Made by a program: the position numbers and the translations under genes
In this document: one piece after another, positions 35,554-44,821 of the stretch
How positions within the stretch are numbered: the first letter of the stretch is position 1
How the letters are laid out: every line of letters begins with the position of its first letter
Assembly: GCA_013003115.1 (NCBI GenBank)
Contig: JABDLF010000058.1
Location: 1-64,000, forward strand
Reading direction: 5' to 3'
Origin: Gammaproteobacteria bacterium
GTDB lineage: Bacteria > Pseudomonadota > Gammaproteobacteria > Steroidobacterales > JABDLF01
DNA: 64,000 bases
The notes under the pieces: generated by a model
Told to the model about the DNA's origin: nothing
What the model saw: only the letters and a program-made list of their open reading frames with translations
Databases searched by the model: none

Positions 35554-36609
35554 ATGAATCAACCGACCGGCACAAACCCCGACCTCTCAACCGAGCGCAC
35601 CTGGCAGGCCGCCGTCCTCGACAGCCGGGATTACCTGGTGATGGCGCTCGACCCCCATGGCGTAATTCGCAGCATCAGCGCTGGCGGTCTGCTGCAGCTA
35701 GGTTACAAACTCGAGGAGCTGCGCGGCAAGATTGCCCCTGCCATTCTGTTTGAGCCGCGCGAAATTACGCGCCGGGCGCGACGGCTGAGCGAAGAGCTCG
35801 GAGAGAACATCGAACCGGGGTTCAAGGTTTTCGTTTTCAGGGCGCAACAGGGAATTCCGGATGAGCAGGAATGGAACTGCGTACGACGGGATGGCAGCCA
35901 TTTCCCGGTGCGCATGTCCCTGCATCCGCAGCGCGATGCCGGTGGCGAAGTCAGCGGCTTTATTGCCATGGCTCGCAACGTCAGCGACCTGATCAGAGCG
36001 CGCAAAGATCTGTCCGACAGGGAAACCCAGCTCAAGGTAGCGCACGCAAGACTGGCGGCAACAACGGTAACCGACGAGCTGACCGGCATGAAAAATCGCC
36101 GCGCTTTCAACGAGCACCTCGAACGGGAATTTCAGCGTGGTCTGCGTCATCACAGCATGCTGTCATTGATCTTTGCGAATATCGATGACATCAAAGGTTA
36201 TAACGCAGAGTACGGGCATCATGCGGGCGATGAACTGATCAAGATGGTCTCTGAGCAAATTCTGAAGGACACGCGGAGCACCGATTACGTTGCACGCTTT
36301 GCTGGTGACGAATTCGCATTTGTATTGCCCCAGACGGACCGTGAGGGAGCCATGATCAAGGCGGATCGGCTGAGAGAGTCCATCGAGTCGAGCGAGTGGC
36401 CGCTGCGACCCGTGACGGTCAGCGTGGGCGTGGCAACAATGACCGAGGAGTCTCCGGTCGTCCAGGACCTCACCAATAGCCGCACGCTGATTTCGAGGGC
36501 TCGTGATGCGCTCTTCGAGGCGAAAAGGACTGGCGCCAATCGAACCACGCACTTCAGGGAAATCACTAAGGATGGCGCGGACAAAGACGGCCAGGCCGAG
36601 CAGGCCTGA
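35554..36609 (+). CDS. PAS-GGDEF diguanylate cyclase
   Basis: This is a 351-residue cytoplasmic protein. A PAS domain (about 20-145, ending GFIAMARNVSDLIRARKDL) and a short coiled linker lead to a GGDEF domain (about 168-335). The signature is AGDEF (250-254), a variant found in active cyclases. RSTD (241-244) lies exactly five residues before it and forms the RxxD inhibitory site for product feedback. The metal-binding Asp is in ANIDDIKGYN. It lies directly upstream of pgaABCD on the same strand, 189 bases away, so it is a natural candidate source of the cyclic-di-GMP that activates PgaCD. Confidence 0.92.
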   Translation: MNQPTGTNPDLSTERTWQAAVLDSRDYLVMALDPHGVIRSISAGGLLQLGYKLEELRGKIAPAILFEPREITRRARRLSEELGENIEPGFKVFVFRAQQGIPDEQEWNCVRRDGSHFPVRMSLHPQRDAGGEVSGFIAMARNVSDLIRARKDLSDRETQLKVAHARLAATTVTDELTGMKNRRAFNEHLEREFQRGLRHHSMLSLIFANIDDIKGYNAEYGHHAGDELIKMVSEQILKDTRSTDYVARFAGDEFAFVLPQTDREGAMIKADRLRESIESSEWPLRPVTVSVGVATMTEESPVVQDLTNSRTLISRARDALFEAKRTGANRTTHFREITKDGADKDGQAEQA

Positions 36610-36670
36610 CCCTTCTGTTTGGTTTGCCAGCCGCCACGGGACACCGGCGACAGGAAGCGGTAACAAAAAT

Positions 36671-36686
36671 CGTGAACTGCGTCACA
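36671..36686. promoter_or_regulatory. Candidate CRP/Vfr site upstream of pgaABCD
   Basis: CGTGAACTGCGTCACA has nine of ten matches to TGTGA-N6-TCACA. Its centre is about 69.5 bases before the start point expected from TACAAT at 36736-36741, close to the -71.5 position used by class I CRP promoters. It lies in the 189-base gap before pgaA. Confidence 0.55.
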
Positions 36687-36735
36687 AACCACGGAATTAA
36701 TTAGGGTTTTTGCGGATCGCACCTGCCCGCACTGC

Positions 36736-36741
36736 TACAAT
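36736..36741 (+). promoter_or_regulatory. -10 element of the pga operon
   Basis: TACAAT has five of six consensus matches, 57 bases before the pgaA ATG. The best -35-like hexamer, TTGCGG at 36710-36715, is 20 bases upstream, longer than ideal. Confidence 0.45.
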
Positions 36742-36798
36742 AACAGCTTCAATTTATCCATCGTCGCGCGAGCGCGCGGCGACTACTGATAGCTGTGT

Positions 36799-39282
36799 AT
36801 GCAATCAAAGCTGGCAACCCTTTTCATCGCCGCGGTACTCGCCACCGCGAGCGTTGACGCAGCCGAATCCGGCGCATCCGATACACCGCTGCAACTCGAT
36901 CTCAGCAACAGCCTGCGTGTGGGTGCTTACGTGCTCGATCTTTCCAGCGAGCAGCGCAGACACAATGCGGTGGCCATGGCGCGTTCCAACCAACTCGAGC
37001 CCGCGGCGCGGGTACTCGAAGCACTGCACAGACGCGTGCCGGCAGACCGACAGGTGCTGTTCGACCTGTTGAGCGTGCTTAGCTGGCAAGGTGACCATGG
37101 ACGCGTGGTGGCTCTTGCAGACGGCCTTAAGTCGCATGATCCGCCGGTCTACGTGCTTGAGGCCGTGGCGGGGTCGGCTCGCAGAAGTGCCAATTTTCAG
37201 GCCGCCATAGGCTGGTATGAAATTGCCCTCAAGAAAGAACCGGCTAACGCAGCGCTCAATGCAGGAATCATACTCAGCCACGCGGACGCTGGCGAAGCGA
37301 GCAAAGCACGCGCCCTGTTTGACGCTTCGCCCCCGGCTTTCAAGCGCTCCCTGGACGGCATGCTACTGGATGCCTACCTGCTCACAGCGGCGGGCCATCA
37401 TCTGCAGGCCTTGTCGGCTTATGACCGGATTCTGCTTCGCAACGCCGACAACCCGGAGGCACAGCGCGGCAAATTTCGTGCGCTGTGGTCGCTCCTGCTG
37501 GTTGACCAGGCTCTGGAATTCGCTGCTGGTCATCCGGGCGTCGCCGAGCGCGAAGACATCCACGGGCTTTACGTCGACAGGGCCGCACTTTGGGTTCGGT
37601 GGGGCACGGAACCCATCCAGCGCGGAAGCCACCGGTTCGCCGATCTCGACCGCGCGCTTGATCTGTTACAACAAAACCGGAGCCGATTCCCCGCCAACAC
37701 CGAGCTGGGGAAAACAACCCGCTTTGACCTCATTGCTGCTTTGCATGCACGCGGCCGTCACGACGAGGTTGCGGAAAGCTACGATGATCTCGACCTCGCA
37801 GACAATGCGTTCCCTGCCTACGCGCTGCGTGCGGTGGCCGGCTCGCAGCTCGCCCGGCGCGAGCCTGAGGAAGCGCTGCGACTGTATGACATGGCTCTCG
37901 ACAAGCAGCCCGCAGACTTCGACTTGAAACTCGATCGCTTTTTCGCGCTGGTTGAGCTGGATCGTCACGCGCAAGCTCGTGAACTTGCCGAAGACCTGGT
38001 TTTCTCACAGGACATATGGCTTACCGTTCCCGGCTCAAGAGTCGTAAAACCCAACCCCCGAAGGCTCAAAGCAGAAATCACACGCGCGCTGTCACATGCA
38101 TACGCCGATGATCTTGCCACTGCCCAGTCCTTGTTTCAGGACATGCTTGCCGAGGCACCGCACAACACTGACGTTCGCCAGGAACTGGGCAACGTCTATC
38201 GCTGGCGAGGCTGGCCACGACGCGCGCTCTCGGAATACCGGCAGGTCTACACCGTCGAAGACGATCTGCTGAGTGCTCGTGTCGGCCTCGCAAATTCGCT
38301 GCTGGATCTCAACATGGGCCGGGAGTTCGAACCCCTGTTTGCCGAGCTCAGGAACGAAGCACCGGACAACGCCGGCGTAAAGCGTCTCATTCGTCGCCAT
38401 GACGTCTATCGCCGCAACCAGGTTTCCGTGGATGCCGGCGGCGGCACCAGCAGCGGAGAGCAGTTTGGCAGTCGCCAGCACCTGGCCGAGGCACGGCTGA
38501 CTCTCGGCGGCTTCGGATATAACTGGCGACCATTCCTTAATTTGCATGACTCGCGAGCAGAGTTCACCGAAGGCACCGCGCGTAGAAAAAGCGCCGGGCT
38601 CGGCATCCAGTTTCGCCTTCCTGGTCACACGCTGGAAGCGGCGGCAAGCAGCAGCCTGGACGGCGAGTCGCGAACCGGCTTTGCCTTCTCGTATGGCTGG
38701 GACATCGACGACCGCTGGCGTCTCGACGGCCTGTTTGAAACCGAGTCTCATGCCCTGCCTCTGCGGGCCTATCGGAACGGCATAGACGCTGATCGACTGA
38801 GGCTGGCCGGGAGTTTCAGATATAGCGAGCTTCGTCAGGTTCGGGCGGCGCTCGAAGCGATGGACTTTTCCGACGGCAATGTGCGCAAGGCCCTTTTGCT
38901 TGAGGCGCGCCAGCGACTGGTCAACGCCCCTCGCGTCAAATTCGATCTTGCCGCCGAATTCTTCACATCGCGAAACGACCTCACGGACGCCGCCTACTTC
39001 AGCCCCTCATCTGACCGCGCCTTCAATCTTGGCGGCGACCTGCGCTGGCGAATGTTTCGTCGCTACGAAAGAAACTTCGACCAGCAGATTATTCTTAACG
39101 CAGGCCGCTACAGCCAAAGCGGCTTCGCCGCCGGCAATGTCGGCAGCATCGAGCTTCGCCAGGTAGTTCAATTGTCACACGCGCTCGAGTTTTTCTTTGG
39201 CGTGCGACGTGCGCGCGCCCTGTACGACGGTGGACTCGAATATGGCACCTTTTACCAGGGCGGAATCAGGGGGCGATTCTGA
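36799..39282 (+). CDS. pgaA: Poly-beta-1,6-N-acetylglucosamine export porin PgaA
   Basis: This is an 827-residue outer-membrane protein. A signal peptide (about residues 1-21, ending VDA) precedes a periplasmic superhelix of TPR-like repeats (about 40-520; for example SKARALFDASPPAFKRSLDGMLLDAYLLTAAGHHLQALSAY). A C-terminal beta-barrel follows (about 545-827; alternating strands such as GFAFSYGWDIDDRWRLDGLFETE and a terminal strand GTFYQGGIRGRF ending in Phe). E. coli PgaA has the same order and 807 residues. It exports partly deacetylated poly-GlcNAc. The stop codon overlaps pgaB by one base. Confidence 0.93.
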   Translation: MQSKLATLFIAAVLATASVDAAESGASDTPLQLDLSNSLRVGAYVLDLSSEQRRHNAVAMARSNQLEPAARVLEALHRRVPADRQVLFDLLSVLSWQGDHGRVVALADGLKSHDPPVYVLEAVAGSARRSANFQAAIGWYEIALKKEPANAALNAGIILSHADAGEASKARALFDASPPAFKRSLDGMLLDAYLLTAAGHHLQALSAYDRILLRNADNPEAQRGKFRALWSLLLVDQALEFAAGHPGVAEREDIHGLYVDRAALWVRWGTEPIQRGSHRFADLDRALDLLQQNRSRFPANTELGKTTRFDLIAALHARGRHDEVAESYDDLDLADNAFPAYALRAVAGSQLARREPEEALRLYDMALDKQPADFDLKLDRFFALVELDRHAQARELAEDLVFSQDIWLTVPGSRVVKPNPRRLKAEITRALSHAYADDLATAQSLFQDMLAEAPHNTDVRQELGNVYRWRGWPRRALSEYRQVYTVEDDLLSARVGLANSLLDLNMGREFEPLFAELRNEAPDNAGVKRLIRRHDVYRRNQVSVDAGGGTSSGEQFGSRQHLAEARLTLGGFGYNWRPFLNLHDSRAEFTEGTARRKSAGLGIQFRLPGHTLEAAASSSLDGESRTGFAFSYGWDIDDRWRLDGLFETESHALPLRAYRNGIDADRLRLAGSFRYSELRQVRAALEAMDFSDGNVRKALLLEARQRLVNAPRVKFDLAAEFFTSRNDLTDAAYFSPSSDRAFNLGGDLRWRMFRRYERNFDQQIILNAGRYSQSGFAAGNVGSIELRQVVQLSHALEFFFGVRRARALYDGGLEYGTFYQGGIRGRF

Positions 39283-41222
39283 TGTCGCGCGCAATCAAAC
39301 TTCTGGTTTTGCTGTTGGCCCTCGTCACCATAAGCCCGGCGCAGGCGGCCACGGAATTTATCGCCGTGTCCTACCATGACGTGCGAGACGATGTGGTCGC
39401 GGATTACGACCCGGATCAGTACGCGGTTGCAACCGAAAATCTTGCCGCGCATTTTCGCTGGCTAAACGATCATGGCTACAAGCCAGTCAGCATCGCGGCC
39501 ATTCTTGCGGCGCGAGCAGGCGGCACGCCGCTCCCCGAGAAAGCCGTTCTACTCACATTTGATGACGGTTATCGCAGCCACTACACCAGGGTCTTTCCGC
39601 TTCTCAAGGCTTTCAATTACCCGGCGGTTTTCAGCCTGGTGACAAACTGGATGTCGCAGCCAGCCGGTGCGCGTATTCAGTATGGCAATGAGCCAAAGAC
39701 ACGCGAGGATTTTCTCAGCTGGGAACAGGTGCGCGAAATGCAGTCCTCAGGACTCGCCGAATTCGCATCCCACAGCCACGACCTGCACAAAGGAGTGCAT
39801 GCCAACCCCCAGGGCAACGAGCTGCCGGCCGCCGTCGCTCGCCGATTCTCGGACGGCCAATACGAAGACAATCAGGCCTATCTGCGCCGGCTGCGGGAAG
39901 ATCTGGGCAATAGCATCAGGATTCTCGAGCGCGAGCTGGGTTTCAGACCACAGGTCATGACCTGGCCCTACGGAAAGTTTTCTGTCGACAGCGTTGGCGT
40001 TGCCCGCGAGCTCGGTCTGGACATAAACCTCACCCTCGAAACTGGCCGCGGCAATTTGCAGGAGTTAGCCCTGATCCCGCGCCATCTGATCCTGGCCAAC
40101 CCAACGGCGGCAAACCTCGCAGCGTCTCTCCTGCTTCCGGAAAGGCCGTCGATAGTGCGCGCCGCGCACGTCGATCTTGACTATCTGTATGATCCGGATC
40201 CTGCACAGCAGGAGGTCAATCTCAGCCTGCTGCTGAATCGCATACGTGCGCTCGAAATCAGCCACGTGTTCCTGCAGGCCTTTGCTGACCCGGACGCCAA
40301 CGGGGCCGCTGCTTCGGTGTATTTTCCGAATCGGCACATGCCGGTGCGCGCTGACCTTTTCAGTCGCGTTGCATGGCAACTCAAAACCCGTGCCGACGTG
40401 CTGGTCTATGCCTGGATGCCCATCCTGGCCTTTGAATTGCCTGACCCTGGCCAGGATCGATATGTGCTCGAATCAACCCACGCCGGCGTGCGCGCGGATC
40501 CCAAAAGTGAGCCACGGCTGAGTCCGTTTGACGCCGACAACCGGAAACTCGTTCTTGATCTCTACGAAGATCTCGCTATCCATGCCGATTTCGACGGCAT
40601 TCTTTTCCATGACGACGGGCGGCTCAACGAATTCGAGGATGCCAGCGCACCAGGCCAGCGCGAACTGCAGGCGCTGTTTGGCAATAGCTACTCCTTCAGA
40701 CAGCTGCGGGAGGATCCCGACGCGCTCAGGCAATGGTCCCGGCACAAGCAGCAAGCTCTCACGGAATTCACCGGCAAACTCGCCAACCATGTTCGTCGCT
40801 GGCACCCTGAGATAAAGACCGCACGCAACCTGTTTGCCGACACGGTGCTTAAACCTGAAAGCGAATCATGGCTGGCGCAATCTATCGCCACAGCCATTGA
40901 AACTTACGATTACGTCGCGCTCATGGCCATGCCGTACCTGGAGAATCGCGATGATGCGGAAGCGTTTCTGCGGACCCTCGCAGTGAAGGTTACCGAATTG
41001 CCGCGCGGACCGCAGAAAGTCATTTTCGAGTTTCAAACCGTTGACTGGCGAAATGGCCACGAGATCCATGCCACTGAAATTGCCAGGCACATGCGCCGCC
41101 TCCAGAGCCTCGGTATCAGGCACTTCGCCTGGTATCCCGACGATTTCATAGCCGGCAAGCCAGCCCTCGAGCCTTTGCGCGAGGGCGCCTCCCTGGCCGA
41201 TTACACGCACCGGAGGCGCTGA
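39282..41222 (+). CDS. pgaB: Poly-beta-1,6-N-acetylglucosamine N-deacetylase PgaB
   Basis: This is a 646-residue periplasmic enzyme. The deacetylase domain (about 25-270) has VSYHDVRDD, LLTFDDGYRSHY and FASHSHDLHKG, which supply the Asp-His-His metal site. The C-terminal domain (about 290-640, DLDYLYDPDPAQQEVNLSLLLNRI, HVFLQAFADP, ILFHDDGRLNEFED) is the hexosaminidase-like GH153 module. E. coli PgaB is a lipoprotein, but here the signal peptide (LLVLLLALVTISPAQA) ends with an AxA-type site and no lipobox cysteine, so the enzyme is probably soluble in the periplasm. Its start overlaps pgaA and it ends three bases before pgaC. Confidence 0.94.
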   Translation: MSRAIKLLVLLLALVTISPAQAATEFIAVSYHDVRDDVVADYDPDQYAVATENLAAHFRWLNDHGYKPVSIAAILAARAGGTPLPEKAVLLTFDDGYRSHYTRVFPLLKAFNYPAVFSLVTNWMSQPAGARIQYGNEPKTREDFLSWEQVREMQSSGLAEFASHSHDLHKGVHANPQGNELPAAVARRFSDGQYEDNQAYLRRLREDLGNSIRILERELGFRPQVMTWPYGKFSVDSVGVARELGLDINLTLETGRGNLQELALIPRHLILANPTAANLAASLLLPERPSIVRAAHVDLDYLYDPDPAQQEVNLSLLLNRIRALEISHVFLQAFADPDANGAAASVYFPNRHMPVRADLFSRVAWQLKTRADVLVYAWMPILAFELPDPGQDRYVLESTHAGVRADPKSEPRLSPFDADNRKLVLDLYEDLAIHADFDGILFHDDGRLNEFEDASAPGQRELQALFGNSYSFRQLREDPDALRQWSRHKQQALTEFTGKLANHVRRWHPEIKTARNLFADTVLKPESESWLAQSIATAIETYDYVALMAMPYLENRDDAEAFLRTLAVKVTELPRGPQKVIFEFQTVDWRNGHEIHATEIARHMRRLQSLGIRHFAWYPDDFIAGKPALEPLREGASLADYTHRRR

Positions 41223-41224
41223 GT

Positions 41225-42487
41225 ATGGACTTCGGCCACACATCAGCGATCTTCGACTTTGCCTACTACTATCCGCTATTCATGGGCTACCTGTGGATCA
41301 TCGCCGCGCTTGTCTATTACTTTCACTGGGAAAGAAAAGACCGCTTTAGCTATGAGCAGATGCCCAGGCTGAAGGATCAGCCACCCGTTTCTTTCATAGT
41401 GCCCTGTCACAATGAAGGCGATAATTGTCGCGAAACCATCGACTCGCTTCTGCGGCAGAACTACCCTGAGTTCGAGATCATCGCGATCAACGACTGCAGC
41501 AGCGACGATACGGGAGCCGTCCTCGACGACATTCAGCAAAACTGCGAAAACGTGCGTGTAATTCACTTTGCGGCAAATCAGGGCAAAGGAATGGGGCTGC
41601 GCATGGGCGCCCTGACGGCGCGTCATGAGTTTCTTGTCTGTCTCGATGGCGACGCGCTGCTGCACCCCAACGCAACGCTGTGGCTAATGCGGCACTTCGT
41701 CAGCGGACCGCGCGTCGGTGCGGTAACCGGCAACCCGCGGGTACGCAATCGCACCACGCTGCTTGGCAAAATCCAGGTCTGCGAATTTTCATCCATCATC
41801 GGCCTGATAAAACGCGCACAGAGAATCTACGGGCGCGTGTTTACTGTCTCTGGCGTTGTCAGCGCCTTTCGAAAAACGGCGCTGCATCACGTGGGTTACT
41901 GGAACCTCGACATGGTAACGGAGGACATTGATGTCAGCTGGCGGCTACAGCTGAATCACTGGGATATTCGCTACGAGCCGCGTGCCGTGTGCTGGATCCT
42001 GATGCCCGAAAAGCTCATTGGTCTCTGGCGCCAGAGACTACGCTGGTCACAGGGTGGACTGGAAGTCCTGCGTCGCTATTGGCGATTGCTTTTTAAATGG
42101 CGCTCGCGACGCATGTGGCTCGTCAGCTTCGAACTGATGTTGTCCACATTCTGGGCCCACGTGATGGGCGCGATACTCCTGCTTTGGATTGCCGGTAAAT
42201 TTCTGCCTCTGCCTGAAACCATGCAGGTGCCCACGGTTATTCCAGGCTGGGCCGGCGTCATCCTCGGATTTACCTGCCTGCTGCAGTTCGCTGTCAGCCT
42301 CACCATGGACGGTCGCTACGAACCCCGGCTCGGGCGCTTCTACTACTGGATGATCTGGTACCCGATGATCTACTGGGTGATTCAGGCAGCAACGACAATC
42401 GTGGCATTCCCTCGCGCTATGTTCAGGCTGCGCGGCCGTCGGGCCATCTGGACAAGCCCGGATCGCGGACTGAGGCCACCATCATGA
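41225..42487 (+). CDS. pgaC: Poly-beta-1,6-N-acetylglucosamine synthase PgaC
   Basis: This is a 420-residue inner-membrane family 2 glycosyltransferase. An N-terminal membrane helix precedes the catalytic domain with PVSFIVPCHNEGDN, INDCSSDD, CLDGDALLHPNA (the DxD-like metal site), TEDIDVSWRL and QRLRWSQGG (the QxxRW motif). Two or more membrane helices follow at the C-terminus. It polymerises GlcNAc from UDP-GlcNAc together with PgaD. In E. coli, cyclic-di-GMP binds both subunits and activates them. Its ATGA end overlaps pgaD by four bases. Confidence 0.95.
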   Translation: MDFGHTSAIFDFAYYYPLFMGYLWIIAALVYYFHWERKDRFSYEQMPRLKDQPPVSFIVPCHNEGDNCRETIDSLLRQNYPEFEIIAINDCSSDDTGAVLDDIQQNCENVRVIHFAANQGKGMGLRMGALTARHEFLVCLDGDALLHPNATLWLMRHFVSGPRVGAVTGNPRVRNRTTLLGKIQVCEFSSIIGLIKRAQRIYGRVFTVSGVVSAFRKTALHHVGYWNLDMVTEDIDVSWRLQLNHWDIRYEPRAVCWILMPEKLIGLWRQRLRWSQGGLEVLRRYWRLLFKWRSRRMWLVSFELMLSTFWAHVMGAILLLWIAGKFLPLPETMQVPTVIPGWAGVILGFTCLLQFAVSLTMDGRYEPRLGRFYYWMIWYPMIYWVIQAATTIVAFPRAMFRLRGRRAIWTSPDRGLRPPS

Positions 42488-42939
42488 GCAATCGCCGCGA
42501 ATCCGAGATTTTCATCAATGCGCCGGGACTCAGGCATCGGCACCGCCGCGCCGGCGACCAGCTGCTGACGCTGATCATGTGGGCGATTTACGCCTACCTC
42601 TGGCTGCCGGTCATCAGCCTGATCGCGTGGTTCGTCGGCATTGATCTTTTTTACCAAGAGATGGTGGTCGACGGCGGCTTTGATGCGTTTATCGAACTGT
42701 CGGGGTGGTACCTTGCGGCAATTGTTCTGATTGTCCTGGCGGTTGGCGGCTGGTCTACGAGCAACTACTTTCGTTTCCATGACAAGAATCGGCGCCGGAA
42801 GCAGCCCGAAGTCAGTGACGCTGATATTGCCGAGTGGTTCCAGGTTGACAAGCAAAAGCTTGACCGGCTGCGCGCAGCCGAGCATATCTTGCTGGTTCTT
42901 GACGAAAAAGGCCTGATAGACCAGAGCAGCGATATCTGA
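42484..42939 (+). CDS. pgaD: PgaD, accessory subunit of poly-GlcNAc synthase
   Basis: This is a 151-residue inner-membrane protein with two membrane segments (about 28-55 and 76-96) and a basic cytoplasmic C-terminal region. RAGDQLLTLIMWAIYAYLWLPVISLIAW and STSNYFRFHDKNRRRKQPEVSDADIAEWFQV match the PgaD family. In E. coli it stabilises PgaC when cyclic-di-GMP is bound. Its identity is confirmed by position as the last gene of pgaABCD, overlapping pgaC by four bases. Confidence 0.88.
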   Translation: MSNRRESEIFINAPGLRHRHRRAGDQLLTLIMWAIYAYLWLPVISLIAWFVGIDLFYQEMVVDGGFDAFIELSGWYLAAIVLIVLAVGGWSTSNYFRFHDKNRRRKQPEVSDADIAEWFQVDKQKLDRLRAAEHILLVLDEKGLIDQSSDI

Positions 42940-42947
42940 GCTTCGCC

Positions 42948-44486
42948 CTAGCCGTCGGCGGTGCCCAGATAGACGGTTTTGAAACGCGCCACTGCAGCCA
43001 GCGCGCCGGCCACGAATAAGGTTGTGACCACGATCGTAAAACGCAGCTGCGCATCAACCGGCCCCAGCTCGTCAGTCGCGTAAAGGGCAATGACCACGGC
43101 AATTACGGCCCAGACGAAAAATCTCGCAAGCGCGCCCAGAAACATGCGCGACTTTGGTTCTTCATCCGAGACCTGGGCGTCCATCTGGTAGGCAACGAAG
43201 CCTGCCATCAGTGCCGGCAATATACCCCATCGCATTGAATCCGCGAACGCTGAAAAAAACGTAAATGCTTCCGGTTCCCGGGACAAGCCGAGGATCAGGG
43301 CTGACACCGAAGTACTGACCAGAAACCCGGCAACAATTGCCAGTGTGTAAAACCCGTAATAGCGCTGCTCGGCAGGGCTTATGAAACGATCGGCGGCAAC
43401 GCGCCCGGCGAACACAATCAGAATCGGCACGATGTAAATAGCAACGGCATAGAGAACCCAGCGGAAGGTATCGAAACTGAAATGCCGCAAGGTCTGGTCC
43501 GGAAAAATCACGTTGTGAAACAGCACCGCGACTTCGCGGCCAATCAGAACGCCCCCGACTACCGCGGCAGTAAATGTAAGGAAATACTTGTAGGTATGCT
43601 TAAGGCGTGCCCGGCGCACTCGCCCGCCAAGTCGGTTTACCGTCCGCCACAGCTCTTCTTCGCTGGCGCTCCCGAAAACCACAATGCACGCCAGCAGTCG
43701 AGCCAGCAGACCACCGAGTTTGTCGAGATCTGCGATCAGCCGCACGGTCTTCGTGTAGTGAGGGGCCCCATTGCGCCACGAAGCTACGCGCTCTGAGCTG
43801 GCCTGGAAGCTCAGACAGATATCACCCCATTTCAAGGAAGGCTCGGTGAAAAACCGCTGAAACGAAGAATCATCCGCGTAGGACCGGATCTTATCGAACA
43901 GCACACAGCTGTATGCCCAGCGGTATTCGACGGTATCGCTCGCCTTGTCAAAGTCGCCATCATCAATGCTTGGCACCCAGAGCCGCCCGACAATATCGCT
44001 TTTGATTCCGGCGTCGATATCTGCCAGCCGGCTGTTCCTGAGGACCTGGTAAACCTCTTGCACCTGCCTTGGCTGAGCGAACAAGTCATAAAGGGCGTCT
44101 CGCAGTAACAGCAGAGGATTAAACCTGCTTTCCAGTCGCAGGAGCAGCAGATAAATCCCACCGAATATCAGCGGCAGGACCGTGCGTCCTTCGAGTCTCG
44201 CAAAAAACCCGGCCAGATCGCCGTCGGCGACGCTGGTCATCAGCAGCGAAATCAGGGGCTGCACCGGCACCCACTGCCACACCAGCAGCAGAAATAAGCC
44301 GCCAGCCAGGAGACAGTAGAGTCCTATGCCAACCCAGTATCTTGCGCGAGAAGTAATATAGCGCGGCAGGGTGGGCTCATCGCCAAGCTGCACCTTGCGC
44401 CGCTGGCAGGAGCGAAAAGCCAGCAAAACGGCGAGTACTGTTGCGAGGCCGGTGACGCCGAAAGTAACGGTATCTGGGGTAAGCAT
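42948..44486 (-). CDS. Polytopic membrane protein of unknown function
   Basis: This is a 512-residue protein I do not recognise. It has an N-terminal membrane helix (about 5-25), further helices near 48-70 and 105-125, and a soluble central region of about 190 residues (about 135-320) rich in aromatic and charged residues (SRLADIDAGIKSDIVGRLWVPSIDDGDFDKAS, SLKWGDICLSFQASSERVASWRNGAPHYTKTVRLIADL). A C-terminal block of about six helices follows. The ATG at 44484-44486 is chosen because AGAGG stands just upstream; the frame extends 28 codons further. It converges on pgaD with eight bases between stop codons, so it is not part of that operon. Confidence 0.75.
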   Translation of the reverse strand: MLTPDTVTFGVTGLATVLAVLLAFRSCQRRKVQLGDEPTLPRYITSRARYWVGIGLYCLLAGGLFLLLVWQWVPVQPLISLLMTSVADGDLAGFFARLEGRTVLPLIFGGIYLLLLRLESRFNPLLLLRDALYDLFAQPRQVQEVYQVLRNSRLADIDAGIKSDIVGRLWVPSIDDGDFDKASDTVEYRWAYSCVLFDKIRSYADDSSFQRFFTEPSLKWGDICLSFQASSERVASWRNGAPHYTKTVRLIADLDKLGGLLARLLACIVVFGSASEEELWRTVNRLGGRVRRARLKHTYKYFLTFTAAVVGGVLIGREVAVLFHNVIFPDQTLRHFSFDTFRWVLYAVAIYIVPILIVFAGRVAADRFISPAEQRYYGFYTLAIVAGFLVSTSVSALILGLSREPEAFTFFSAFADSMRWGILPALMAGFVAYQMDAQVSDEEPKSRMFLGALARFFVWAVIAVVIALYATDELGPVDAQLRFTIVVTTLFVAGALAAVARFKTVYLGTADG

Positions 44487-44821
44487 GGAACCTCTGGCTG
44501 GCCGTGATTCGCGGCGACGACTGCAGGAGCGCAGGCCGCCCTCGTGGCAACATTTTACACAAGCAGACAAAGCCTCTGTCTGAGGGGATTCGAATCAGCA
44601 CATGCCCGGCCTGGCGGGTCAGGTCAGGCGGTGGCTTCGAGGCCTCTTTTTTCCGACCTGTCCTTGACAAAGGCCTCTAAAACCCTTACTTTTCGCCGGC
44701 TAACGATTGTTGCGGCGCAAAAGGTGAGGGAATTGCCTCGAACTGCGCGGCGGCAAGCGAGCCGGAGTTCGCGGCTTTAAAGCCTGATTTCGATTTTTTT
44801 ATTATTACGGGAACTGAGGAC
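44487..44821. other. Divergent intergenic region upstream of the OmpA-type porin
   Basis: This 335-base stretch separates the unknown membrane protein from the porin gene. It contains the promoter-like pair at 44664-44692 and an untranslated leader of about 120 bases for the porin. I see no coding frame with a ribosome site and no tRNA. Confidence 0.5.
44664..44692 (+). promoter_or_regulatory. Sigma-70-type promoter of the OmpA-type porin
   Basis: TTGACA (44664-44669, perfect -35) is followed after 17 bases by TACTTT (44687-44692). The expected start point near 44699 leaves a leader of about 120 bases before the ATG, a common arrangement for abundant outer-membrane proteins. Confidence 0.6.
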
